Part shown: piece by piece, positions 12,338 to 19,497 of the stretch
How the letters are laid out: every line of letters begins with the position of its first letter
Numbering within the stretch: position 1 is the stretch's first letter
Origin: CAYTNY01 sp964439215
Lineage (GTDB): Bacteria; Oederibacteriota; PGYV01; CAYTNY01
Length of the DNA stretch: 19,497 bases
Reading direction: 5' to 3'
NCBI GenBank assembly: GCA_964439215.1
Contig: CAYTNY010000041.1
Coordinates: forward strand, 1-19,497
Notes under the pieces: generated by a model
The model's input: the letters and a program-made list of their open reading frames with translations, nothing else
Database searches by the model: none
What the model was told of the DNA's origin: nothing
Position numbers and translations under genes: made by a program

Positions 12338-14653
12338 TTAAGGAAACAGCACTTCCGACGGCACAACCTGCATTTCCAGAGATCCGGGGGGCTGCCACCA
12401 GAACTGCATTTTAGAATAATTGGTGCTTTCATAATACCTTAATTTGATATTGTGCATCCCTTTTTCCAGAAATATTTCCCCGCGCTCGGAGCGCAGCCCG
12501 CCTCCGCCCGGATTTTCCAGAATCTTTTTATTGTTTATATACAAATCGGAATAATCATTTGATTTTGTCATAAAAATATATTTTCCCGCCTGCTCTGCTT
12601 TTATTTTGCCTGTCCACTCAACGGAAAAAGGCCCCAAAATCGGCGGAACCGTCCAGTTGAACAGCACAAACGAATCAACTCTTTCAAACCGCGGATCGCC
12701 TTTCCAGTGATTCTCAACGGACTTCAGATCTTTTGTATGTTCATCCCTGAAATATTCCGCATGCAGCCCGTTTACAACTGGTTTATTCTGATATTTTTTA
12801 ACTTCGCTGTAAGGCACTTCATACGTGAAATAAAGTATTCTCCCGAGAAATTTATGCCTGAAATCCGTATATTTTCCTCCGGGATACATTTTTTCCAGAA
12901 CAGGAACAAGAGGAAGATAATTTGTATCCAGTATATAAACATAATTTTTATATATTTTTGAACGTATGGGTATCCATTCCGAGAGTTCAAACTTCACATA
13001 ATTTTCATATGGTTTTGTCGCGAACCTGAAAGTATAACTGTCAACCCATGCAGGATTTACTATCCCAACCCAGTCAGGCCCAAGTTCTTTCAGATATTTT
13101 GCCATATTGTATTCGTCCGTGGAAAACTCCGCCCAGGCGCCCGGGTCTTTTGCCCAGCCGTGAAAATAATCCCTGTAATTCTCATAACCGGCATAAACGA
13201 GCCCTGCAACCAGCAGCCCCAAAAGCACGGGATTTAACCTGTCCCCGTACTGCAGCCGGGCATATTTCCTGATGCGGTCAAGCGCGACAACCACAGCAAT
13301 AATTGTCAGCGGTATGAGAGCTATTGTCCTGTACGCCTGAGGCGACTCTATTGAAAGCAGCCCCGCCTGCAGCATAACAAAAAAGAACGAGAAATATAAG
13401 AAATAATAAGGGTTAAAAAATCTTGAGAGCATATACAGGAATCCCAAGGCAAAAAACATACCTGTGGTAAAATCAAGCATCGGCTTCCTGTTGTAATTAT
13501 GCCTGGGATTGCCGTCTCCCATATAATTAAACATAAGCATTGCTTCTTTAAAGTTCTTTGCATACAGTTCTGTCCAATGCTTCACGTTCCCTTCTCTGTC
13601 AACATAAGGACCGCCTATGGCTTTGAGCATTCCTTCGTTGAAGATAGATACGGTTGAGGTTCTTGTCATAAAAGCATCCGAATGCTTTGCAACATAAGAC
13701 CCCAGAGGTATAAGAACAACCGCAAGCATCGCCGCGCTTAAAACCATTTTTTTCCAGTTTTTGAAAATAAAATCCCTTTTTCTTATCAGAAGATACACGA
13801 CAAACAGGCCCAGCGCCGCGGGTATAAGCCTTGCCGCTATATATGAATAAAGAGACCACCCCACAGTTATTCCAAGCATCGCGAAATCCGTCCACTTTCT
13901 CTCTTTATAGGCCCTGTACGCGAAATATATAACGACAATAAACAATAACACCGTAAAGATCCCAAGAAATCCCATTCTCGAGAAATTAACGTGCCATCTC
14001 ATAACAGCAAGCAGAAACATACCCGCAAGCGCAAGGTTCACGCCAAAAAGATACCGGAGCAGAAAATACATCGCACCCACAGAGGCCGTACCCAGTATGA
14101 CAGAAACCAGCCTTATCTGCAGGACATCTATTCCGAACATTTTAAACATCGCGGCTATAAAATACATATACATTGCGGCATTTTGCGTAAATCTTTCAAT
14201 ATATACAGGCAGCGCCGTGCCTTCAATAACCCTGCCTTCCATTATATTTATTGCTTCATTTGCATTCTGCCCTTCATCCCTGTAACACCCGGAAGGAACT
14301 TCGGTTATCATATACACTCTGAAAAACACGGCAGCCGCCATTATCAAAACAAACAAAAGCGCTTCCCATTTCAAGGGGACAGCGTTTTTCTTCTCTTTAC
14401 CGGCATTGGAGAGGTCATTATGATCCGAAAGCGCTTCAGGCTGTTTTATACGGTATACCGCGCCCGCAAGTATAAATATAATACCTGCCGCAACAAAAAA
14501 CACCAGGCCCGCTTCAAGCTGTTTTTTTATAAACCAGAAATACTGCCCCGTAAATGCCGCGGCAACGGATATGACCGCAAGATTAAAAGGGCCCAGCAGC
14601 CCGTAATTCATTTTTTTCGCGCTTTTTCTCTTCACTTTCTTTTTTCCCGCCAT
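12338..14653 (-). CDS. GT39-like membrane glycosyltransferase with C-terminal PA14 domain
   Basis: This 771-residue protein has a basic start (MAGKKKVKRKSAKK), about twelve hydrophobic segments to roughly residue 490, and a soluble region. The first large loop holds CYRDEGQNANEA (123-134) with the Asp126-Glu127 pair expected as catalytic in PMT/ArnT-type GT-C enzymes. The loop before the last membrane helix has SPQAYRTIALIP (437-448). Residues about 628-771 form a PA14 domain: GLHAEYF, FNWTVPPILGP, FSVEWTGKI, GKYIFMTKSNDYSDLYINN and IKLRYYES. PA14 domains generally bind glycans, so the enzyme probably transfers a lipid-linked sugar outside the membrane to a glycan- or protein-bearing acceptor. 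The ATG is 3 bp after the previous stop codon, with AGAGG upstream. Confidence 0.9.
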   Translation of the reverse strand: MAGKKKVKRKSAKKMNYGLLGPFNLAVISVAAAFTGQYFWFIKKQLEAGLVFFVAAGIIFILAGAVYRIKQPEALSDHNDLSNAGKEKKNAVPLKWEALLFVLIMAAAVFFRVYMITEVPSGCYRDEGQNANEAINIMEGRVIEGTALPVYIERFTQNAAMYMYFIAAMFKMFGIDVLQIRLVSVILGTASVGAMYFLLRYLFGVNLALAGMFLLAVMRWHVNFSRMGFLGIFTVLLFIVVIYFAYRAYKERKWTDFAMLGITVGWSLYSYIAARLIPAALGLFVVYLLIRKRDFIFKNWKKMVLSAAMLAVVLIPLGSYVAKHSDAFMTRTSTVSIFNEGMLKAIGGPYVDREGNVKHWTELYAKNFKEAMLMFNYMGDGNPRHNYNRKPMLDFTTGMFFALGFLYMLSRFFNPYYFLYFSFFFVMLQAGLLSIESPQAYRTIALIPLTIIAVVVALDRIRKYARLQYGDRLNPVLLGLLVAGLVYAGYENYRDYFHGWAKDPGAWAEFSTDEYNMAKYLKELGPDWVGIVNPAWVDSYTFRFATKPYENYVKFELSEWIPIRSKIYKNYVYILDTNYLPLVPVLEKMYPGGKYTDFRHKFLGRILYFTYEVPYSEVKKYQNKPVVNGLHAEYFRDEHTKDLKSVENHWKGDPRFERVDSFVLFNWTVPPILGPFSVEWTGKIKAEQAGKYIFMTKSNDYSDLYINNKKILENPGGGGLRSERGEIFLEKGMHNIKLRYYESTNYSKMQFWWQPPGSLEMQVVPSEVLFP

Positions 14654-14656
14654 TTT

Positions 14657-15889
14657 TTACCTCTCAATAAATTTTACCACCCGTTTGTCAGATGCCGTAT
14701 ATTTTATCAACTGATTATACTCTATTGTCCGGACAAAATATAACATAAAATTAAAAAAGATCATAAAAACAAAAAATGCATATATTATATTATTCCTGTT
14801 TAAAACATCAGAAGGACGCCCTTTGAACAGCCCCGCAGAATAAACAATACCGCCCAGCCCCGCCGGTATCATGACCGCATAAAACGGCGGCATAAAAAGA
14901 ACTGTTTTGGACTCCAGCGGTATGGATGAAAAGAATTCCATCTGCAGCGCGGCCATTGTCATTAAAAGAACATATATTATAAATCCCGTATTTTTTGTTT
15001 TAAATTCCTTTATGGCATTTACAACAACATATATAAAAAAGAAAACCGCAAGAAACGGCGGAAGAACCCTGTTCCAAAGAAAACCATCCTTGAAAAACGT
15101 ATCCGCATAAAATGTTTGCGTATTAAAGATTGTATGGGCCTGCATATACCCTGCCGTGAATTTTTCTATAAAAAGCCGCGCCAGAACAAAGGAAAAAATC
15201 AGAAAAGCCGCCGTAAAAACAGCCGGTACAGCCGCGGCATAATACTTCTTTACTTTTTTTCTGTAAAACTTAAGCGCCAGATATATCAAAGAACATACTC
15301 CGAATATCAACGATGCGGTATTTACCGCCGTCATCAGAGCCGCTGTTATCAGCGCACCTTTATACCGTCCTTTCTCTGTTTGGCAGCACACAAAATAAGC
15401 ATTCAGCGCCATAAGAACCATCGCCGCCATAACATCGGACCCGCTGAAAAAACCCAGTATCACGGGAGCAGCCGAAATATATACAAAAACTGATATCAAT
15501 TCATACTTTTTTCCGGCTGTCTCGCCGGATATTCGGTATACCGCAAGCGCGGAAACCAAAAAAGCAAGAAACGCAAGAACATAAAGAACAGGAACCGTAT
15601 TATTTTTTCCGAAAATTTTATAAATAAGCGAAACCGCCGCGGGATACAAAAAACCGTTGATTTCAGGTTTTGAAGGAACATCGGTTTTCATTGAAGTAAA
15701 ATTACTTTCCGCAATCACGGAAGCTTTTTCCAGAGAATAAAAACTTTCTATATGCGGAAACGTCAGGTTATTGTTGTTATAAAAAAACACCAGGCCCGCC
15801 TGTATCATAAAAAACACCAATACAGCGCCTGCAATCGCATTTATGGGCGTATTTTTTTCTTTTGTTCCGGCGTTGCTCTTTTTTTTCAT
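14657..15889 (-). CDS. Polytopic GT-C-like membrane protein (GT39-related)
   Basis: This 410-residue protein has a charged N-terminus and about ten hydrophobic segments. After the first helix comes FPHIESFYSLEKASVIAE (44-61), in the position of the acidic catalytic loop of GT-C enzymes, with Glu48 but no adjacent Asp. NGFLYPAAVSLIYKIFG (78-94) resembles the PPLYP-type motif of GT39 proteins. It probably uses polyprenyl-linked sugars, but the missing Asp leaves activity uncertain. Its ATG overlaps the previous TGA (ATGA) with AAGGAG upstream, and the next gene begins 3 bp later, so all three GT-C genes are one translational unit. Confidence 0.8.
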   Translation of the reverse strand: MKKKSNAGTKEKNTPINAIAGAVLVFFMIQAGLVFFYNNNNLTFPHIESFYSLEKASVIAESNFTSMKTDVPSKPEINGFLYPAAVSLIYKIFGKNNTVPVLYVLAFLAFLVSALAVYRISGETAGKKYELISVFVYISAAPVILGFFSGSDVMAAMVLMALNAYFVCCQTEKGRYKGALITAALMTAVNTASLIFGVCSLIYLALKFYRKKVKKYYAAAVPAVFTAAFLIFSFVLARLFIEKFTAGYMQAHTIFNTQTFYADTFFKDGFLWNRVLPPFLAVFFFIYVVVNAIKEFKTKNTGFIIYVLLMTMAALQMEFFSSIPLESKTVLFMPPFYAVMIPAGLGGIVYSAGLFKGRPSDVLNRNNIIYAFFVFMIFFNFMLYFVRTIEYNQLIKYTASDKRVVKFIER

Positions 15890-17925
15890 AAATCAGTCTC
15901 CTTCTGCGCAAACCAGTAATGGTATGTATTATATCTGTTGCGGCTCTCAACTTCAAGCCTGACTCTGACCTGCTCATTTTTTATAAACTCCGCGGGTATA
16001 TCAAACGCATATTCATAAAATTCTTTTGTTTCGGGCGTTTCCCAGACACCCGTTTTTTTACCGTCAATAAATACAGCGATTTTATTCTGCGGAGCGTTAA
16101 ATGTCCTCCTTATTATCCTCAAAGGCTTTCCTTTTTCAAGGTTGTCCGCGGTAAACTCCTCACCGCCGCTCGTTATCCTGCCCGCATCCAGTACAGGTGT
16201 GTTTTCCGGGCCATAAGCGTTTTCATTCATAACAACTCCGGGATATTCGGAAACATATTTAACCCATATCCTGTAATCCTTTTCTTCTTCGCTTTGCAGA
16301 CTGCACACATCCAGGCGCCCTTTCAGCCTGTACCCTTTAATGAGTTCTTTTATGATTATATTATTCCCGCTCCCCAGCAGAGTTTCATCAAGAGGAACGC
16401 ATACTTCCGGAGAACCCACAACATAATAAGGCGGCTCTCTTTTTATATTAAACTCAACCAGTCTGGATCCTAACAGTGTGTAGGGTTCGTAATTAAACCA
16501 TCCAATATGTATCATGAAATAATCCGGCTTTACTTTTTCGATTTTCTCAAAAACACCGGGCCTCCCATTCTGAAACACCTCTGCCTGTCCGTTCGTAACA
16601 AGCCCTACCAGGTCAAAAACCCTTTTTTCGGAATAATAAGCTATTGCACCCGCGTCATTTATCGCTATCAGAGCATCTTCCTTTATATTTTCTTTAAGCC
16701 ATCTGCCCGCCGCAATGGACTGGGAATTTATATCCCTGCAGTCGCGCCCGAAATTAACCGCATTTGCCGCAACAGTAAAAATATTAAACAGCAGAAAAAA
16801 AGACACAAGCGCGCGGGAAAATATTTTCCCTTCGTTTTTTGAGCCGAATTTAAGCAGCGAGGCCAGCGCGGACAGGCCGCATACAAAAAAAACCGCAAAA
16901 ATAACCGTAAAAGGCATTGTATACCTGTAATTGTGCACCGTCGCAAAAGAAGAAAATACTGTAGACATCACGCCAAGAAAAAACCAGAAAAAACCTGTTA
17001 TATACGGTCCTGCTTTTTTTGCGCGCGCCTCTTTTGCCGCGCCGGGCAGCAGCCCTATACAAAAAATAAAAAAAGACAGCGGAAGAAAATAATGAAGTTC
17101 TCCTCCGTTGAATATTTTTTTTAAAAAATCAAAATAAAGCCCCCATCCCTGCGCTATCATATCGGTATAGCTGAAATAATACAGAGAAAAATTAGACTTT
17201 GCCCTCATTGTATTGGGCATAAAATCACCTGTAAAAATAAAATTAACAAGAAAATAAGAGAAACCCGCGGCAACAGGCATCAGAAACCGCAGCACAGGGG
17301 TCTTTTTATCAAAGAGCCTGTTTATAAGCTTGAGCCCCGCAAGTATAAGCGCCAGGCCAAAACCTTCGGGCCTTGCCAGCGCCAGAAGGGACAAGGATAC
17401 AATCTGATGCTTTGTTCTGCCCTCCTGCATAAGATAATAAAATGATATCACGATAAGCGCGGTAAATACCGCAATCTCCATTCCCGAAAAATATCCCCAT
17501 AATATATTGCCGTTAGTAACAAAAAAAAGCCCTGCCGCAAAACCCCAGAATCCGCTTCCGGTAAGCTGCTTTGCCGCAAGATAAACAAAATAGCCCGTGA
17601 AAAACAGGGCTGTCCCGGCTATTATATAAGCGGCAATTATAAGGGCTCCGCCCTTGAGAAAAAGAGCAAAAGGCACCAGCATAAAAACATAAAGAAAGCT
17701 TGTTGCCCCCGAAGAATAACCTTCCCCTTTTACGTATTCAAAAAAATTTCCCTGAGCAGTATTTTTCGCGTACTGGAAATATATAAAAGCGTCATCAAGA
17801 GGCGCGGAAAGGCTTTTCCCGGAATAAAAAAACATAACAAGAAAAAAAAGCACAGACGCCGCAACAGCGTATAATGCAAAAAATTTCAGCGCGGAGAAAT
17901 TCCCGCTTTTAATTTTTGAAGGCAT
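15886..17925 (-). CDS. GT-C membrane glycosyltransferase with C-terminal beta-rich domain
   Basis: This 679-residue protein has about eleven hydrophobic segments to residue 390. The first outer loop reads LDDAFIYFQYAKN (43-55), then GEGYSSGATSFLYV. That is the DD motif plus G-x-TS pattern of arabinofuranosyltransferase/GT39-like GT-C proteins. ALARPEGFG (182-190) and HNYRYTMPF (331-339) are further family marks. Residues 400-510 form a soluble domain with WLKENIKEDALIAINDAGAIAYY, and 540-679 look like a beta-sandwich with no recognised name. The ATG has GGGAG 5 nt upstream. It is 40 bp after rplT, with no terminator between, so it may be read from the infC promoter. Confidence 0.85.
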   Translation of the reverse strand: MPSKIKSGNFSALKFFALYAVAASVLFFLVMFFYSGKSLSAPLDDAFIYFQYAKNTAQGNFFEYVKGEGYSSGATSFLYVFMLVPFALFLKGGALIIAAYIIAGTALFFTGYFVYLAAKQLTGSGFWGFAAGLFFVTNGNILWGYFSGMEIAVFTALIVISFYYLMQEGRTKHQIVSLSLLALARPEGFGLALILAGLKLINRLFDKKTPVLRFLMPVAAGFSYFLVNFIFTGDFMPNTMRAKSNFSLYYFSYTDMIAQGWGLYFDFLKKIFNGGELHYFLPLSFFIFCIGLLPGAAKEARAKKAGPYITGFFWFFLGVMSTVFSSFATVHNYRYTMPFTVIFAVFFVCGLSALASLLKFGSKNEGKIFSRALVSFFLLFNIFTVAANAVNFGRDCRDINSQSIAAGRWLKENIKEDALIAINDAGAIAYYSEKRVFDLVGLVTNGQAEVFQNGRPGVFEKIEKVKPDYFMIHIGWFNYEPYTLLGSRLVEFNIKREPPYYVVGSPEVCVPLDETLLGSGNNIIIKELIKGYRLKGRLDVCSLQSEEEKDYRIWVKYVSEYPGVVMNENAYGPENTPVLDAGRITSGGEEFTADNLEKGKPLRIIRRTFNAPQNKIAVFIDGKKTGVWETPETKEFYEYAFDIPAEFIKNEQVRVRLEVESRNRYNTYHYWFAQKETDL

Positions 17926-17965
17926 TTACTCTCCCATCAGCCGCAGATCGGTTTTCATGGCAGCA

Positions 17966-18331
17966 TTACGCCGCCGCAGCTGTTTTTTCTTTCGCAACCT
18001 CAACAAGCTTTGAAAATGCCGCCGCATCAGCAACCGCAAGATCCGCAAGCTGCTTTCTGTCAAGTTCTATTCCGGATTTTTTCAGACCGCTCATAAACTT
18101 TGAATAAGAAATGCCGTTTATCCGGCAGGCTGCATTTATCCTTACGATCCATAATTTCCTGAAATCCCGTTTCTTCAGCTTCCTTCCTGTATATGAAGCC
18201 TGCCAGCCCTTCATTACCTGTTCGGCGGCTTTGGTGTAAAGATTTTTCTTTCTGCCGTAATATCCTTCGGCGGCCTTTATCATTTTTTTATGTCTTTTTT
18301 TGGAAGTCACTCCGCGTTTTACTCTTGGCAT
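17966..18331 (-). CDS. rplT: Ribosomal protein bL20
   Basis: This 121-residue protein starts PRVKRGVTSKKRHKK and contains AAEGYYGRKKNLYTKA, RKLKKRDFRKLWIVRINAA and GISYSKFMSGLKKSGI, all diagnostic of L20. It binds 23S rRNA early in 50S assembly and in several bacteria also represses its own operon. The C-terminal extension is Ala/Lys-rich. GGAGG at good spacing supports the ATG. It is the third gene of infC-rpmI-rplT. Confidence 0.99.
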   Translation of the reverse strand: MPRVKRGVTSKKRHKKMIKAAEGYYGRKKNLYTKAAEQVMKGWQASYTGRKLKKRDFRKLWIVRINAACRINGISYSKFMSGLKKSGIELDRKQLADLAVADAAAFSKLVEVAKEKTAAAA

Positions 18332-18369
18332 TTATCTTTCCTCCTGGTTCCTTATATTATTCTTTTTTT

Positions 18370-18564
18370 TTAGTACGGCATCATCTTTTCAACAGCCGGT
18401 TTATCCTGCTTGCAGACATATCCTTTTTTTCTTTTGGGTCTTTTAAGACCGCTGCTTTCCTGGTACAAAAGGTGCCGCAGACCGGCTTTTTTATATTTAA
18501 TTTTACCTGAGCCTGTTTTTTTAAATCTCTTTTTGGCAGCTGAATTCGTCTTTAATTTCGGCAT
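18370..18564 (-). CDS. rpmI: Ribosomal protein bL35
   Basis: This is a 64-residue, very basic protein with PKLKTNSAAKKRFKKTGSGK and RHLLYQESSGLKRPKRK, the usual length and sequence of L35 of the large subunit. The Shine-Dalgarno sequence (GGAGCGG) directly follows the infC stop codon, 11 bp upstream of the ATG. Stand-alone order infC-rpmI-rplT is the conserved bacterial arrangement. Confidence 0.99.
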   Translation of the reverse strand: MPKLKTNSAAKKRFKKTGSGKIKYKKAGLRHLLYQESSGLKRPKRKKGYVCKQDKPAVEKMMPY

Positions 18565-18575
18565 TTTTCCGCTCC

Positions 18576-19103
18576 TTATTTTGTTTTTTCTTTTCTTGGC
18601 GCCATGTAGAAAACAAGTGTTCTTTCTTCGTTTGAAGGCGAACTTTCCAGGTCGCCTACATCAGAAAGCTCTTTTATAACAACATCAAACATTGCAGAGC
18701 CTTTTTCTCTTCTGTATTCCAGCTCTCTTCCTCTGAACCTTATTACAAATTTTACTTTAAACCCTTTTTCAAGAAAAGCCCTGCTCCGGTCAAGTTTTAT
18801 CTTTAAATCATGTTTGTCAATATTCGGCCTTATCTGAACCTCTTTAACAACTATTACATGCTGTTTTTTCTTTGCTTCTTTATCTTTTTTTGTCTGTTCA
18901 TATTTATATTTCCCGTAATCCATCATCTTGCATACAGGAGGCCTTGCGTTCGGGCTCATTTCAACAAGATCAAGCCCTCTGTCCTCTGCAAGTTTTTTTG
19001 CTTCAGACGTGCTTAAAACTCCCATCGACACACCGTTTTCATCAATTAATCTTACTTCTGAAACCCGGATCGCTTTGTTAATTCTGTGTTCAGCGAATGA
19101 AAT
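18576..19103 (-). CDS. infC: Translation initiation factor IF-3 (ATT start)
   Basis: About 175 residues from an ATT codon. The protein reads SFAEHRINKAIRVSEVRLID, then ARPPVCKMMDYGKYKYEQ. A lysine-rich linker leads to the C-terminal domain with KEVQIRPNIDKHDL and FVIRFRGRE. IF-3 binds the 30S subunit and rejects non-canonical start codons. GGAGGTGG (GGAGGT at 19116-19111) lies 7 nt before ATT at 19103. The in-frame ATG at 19118 overlaps that site and has none of its own, and the ATG at 19145 falls in the terminator hairpin. An AUU start is known for Escherichia coli infC, where it allows IF-3 to repress its own translation; the same control is inferred here. The usual upstream neighbour thrS is not in the window. 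Confidence 0.95.
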   Translation of the reverse strand: MSFAEHRINKAIRVSEVRLIDENGVSMGVLSTSEAKKLAEDRGLDLVEMSPNARPPVCKMMDYGKYKYEQTKKDKEAKKKQHVIVVKEVQIRPNIDKHDLKIKLDRSRAFLEKGFKVKFVIRFRGRELEYRREKGSAMFDVVIKELSDVGDLESSPSNEERTLVFYMAPRKEKTK

Positions 19104-19110
19104 CTCGTCC

Positions 19111-19116
19111 ACCTCC
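19111..19116 (-). promoter_or_regulatory. infC ribosome binding site, pointing to ATT
   Basis: GGAGGT on the minus strand is separated by 7 nt from ATT (19103-19101). It fixes the reading of the infC start, since every upstream in-frame ATG or GTG lies inside or before it. Confidence 0.8.
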
Positions 19117-19128
19117 ATATAAATTTTT

Positions 19129-19155
19129 AAAAAAAAAGATGGCATACCGCCATCT
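19129..19155 (-). terminator. Intrinsic terminator/attenuator in the infC leader
   Basis: On the minus strand AGATGGC (19155-19149) and GCCATCT (19143-19137) form a 7-bp perfect stem with loop GGTAT. The arm runs straight into a tract of nine Ts (19137-19129). It lies between the promoter and infC, only about 26 nt before the start codon, so it would stop transcription before infC unless prevented. That is an attenuator arrangement. Confidence 0.85.
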
Positions 19156-19268
19156 CTATATTAATTGTTCCTTCTTTTAAACCCGAACAGTGTATATCCT
19201 CTTCAGGTGAGAAGCAGCGGCCTCTTCTTTCTACTATACGCATATAAACCACTTTATAGTATGCATCA

Positions 19269-19297
19269 ATAATACAAAAACACTCCTGTTTTGTCAA
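19269..19297 (-). promoter_or_regulatory. Sigma-70 promoter of infC-rpmI-rplT
   Basis: TTGACA (19297-19292) is a perfect -35 box, with exactly 17 bp to TATTAT (19274-19269). A T-rich stretch lies upstream. The start is expected near 19262. The 69 bp between it and the terminal repeat hold no gene. Confidence 0.88.
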
Positions 19298-19366
19298 TAA
19301 AAAAAACAAAAGACAAAAAGCTTATAGTTTGCAGGTTTTATTGCAGCACTTCATAGAATTAAAGTC

Positions 19367-19497
19367 TTTTTTTCGCACATACCGGAACACTTAATTCATA
19401 CAGTTATTTACGCTTCCCGCAGAGCGCCGCCTTCTCTCATCAATCAAGCCGTCCCTTACCCGCATCTCCTGTTTAATCGTCAAATTATATCATACAG
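19367..19497. repeat. Dispersed-type direct repeat, copy 2
   Basis: This is the same sequence and orientation as 1-127, with four substitutions and a 4-bp insertion near 19443. It ends exactly at the window edge with CATACAG, which also occurs internally at 19397-19403. It lies upstream of the infC promoter. The sequence differences show that it is a second genomic copy and not simply the same bases read twice around a circle. Confidence 0.9.

Larger units (their letters stand above)
19104..19262 (-). promoter_or_regulatory. infC-rpmI-rplT 5' leader, probable L20-type attenuation leader
   Basis: About 160 nt lie between the predicted transcription start and the ATT codon. The leader ends in the terminator at 19129-19155. 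A competing pairing is visible on the minus strand: CCGC (19220-19217) and TCTC (19212-19209) can pair with GAGA (19156-19153) and GCGG (19150-19147). That would sequester the 5' terminator arm and act as an antiterminator. L20-dependent premature termination of this operon is known in Bacillus subtilis; its use here is inferred. An ACTATA/TATAGT inverted repeat lies near the 5' end. Confidence 0.65.

Noticed and set aside
17926..17958. Ten-residue minus-strand frame (MKTDLRLMGE) ending in TAA directly before the ATG of the first GT-C gene
   Set aside because: A leader peptide is conceivable, but it has no Shine-Dalgarno sequence and its last codons simply contain the GGGAG of the next gene.
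19104..19145. ATG at 19145 or 19118 as the infC start
   Set aside because: The first lies in the terminator hairpin and the second overlaps the ribosome binding site. The extra residues are not typical of IF-3.
1..19497. Window as a small circular replicon, because its ends repeat
   Set aside because: The two end copies differ by substitutions and a 4-bp indel, and the content is chromosomal (infC, rpmI, rplT). A dispersed repeat explains the ends better.

Overview
The window carries 18 protein genes, all on the minus strand, so it is best read right to left. Lipobox lipoproteins, a CPA2-type antiporter, polytopic GT-C glycosyltransferases and a Bacillus-like leader-controlled infC-rpmI-rplT operon point to an uncultured bacterium with an outer envelope. 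No gene fixes the phylum. By eye the base composition is moderate (GC near the mid-40s percent). A lineage such as Goldbacteria, Omnitrophota or Elusimicrobiota would fit, but that is a guess.

Right end (19497 to 17966): a dispersed-type direct repeat, then a textbook sigma-70 promoter (TTGACA, 17 bp, TATTAT). A leader of about 160 nt follows, ending in an intrinsic terminator, then infC, rpmI and rplT. infC appears to start at an ATT codon, as the Escherichia coli gene does. A promoter-leader-terminator arrangement ahead of infC is what is known for L20-controlled attenuation in Bacillus.

Middle right (17925 to 10329): five tightly packed or overlapping genes form a sugar-transfer module. 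There are three membrane GT-C glycosyltransferases (one ending in a PA14 domain, one in an unassigned beta-rich tail), a GT2 polyprenyl-phosphate sugar synthase-like enzyme with a lysine-rich N-terminus, and an LPG-synthase-TM/flippase-like membrane protein. No terminator is visible between rplT and this module.

Middle (10336 to 3426): a lipoprotein cyclophilin and a cytosolic cyclophilin paralogue, a YgiQ-family radical SAM protein, a cytosolic GH3 glycosidase, an exported protein of unknown function, a GIY-YIG small protein and a CPA2 cation:proton antiporter. Several start/stop codons overlap (TGATG, ATGA), suggesting translational coupling.

Left (3425 to 1): a 133-bp array of 19 heptanucleotide repeats (GGTTTGT, then GCTTTGA, then ACTTTGA) lies just upstream of a consensus promoter that drives a six-blade Kelch-like lipoprotein. 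Two further lipoproteins follow, a beta-rich one and a DNRLRE-domain one. The first 640 bp hold no gene but are rich in repeats: the second copy of the terminal direct repeat, a large imperfect hairpin, scattered copies of the same heptamer in both orientations, and a four-unit octamer array.

The most distinctive items are the heptamer array abutting a promoter and its scattered relatives, the near-identical 127/131-bp repeats at both window ends, the predicted infC attenuator with a competing pairing, and the glycosyltransferase module attached to a translation operon.
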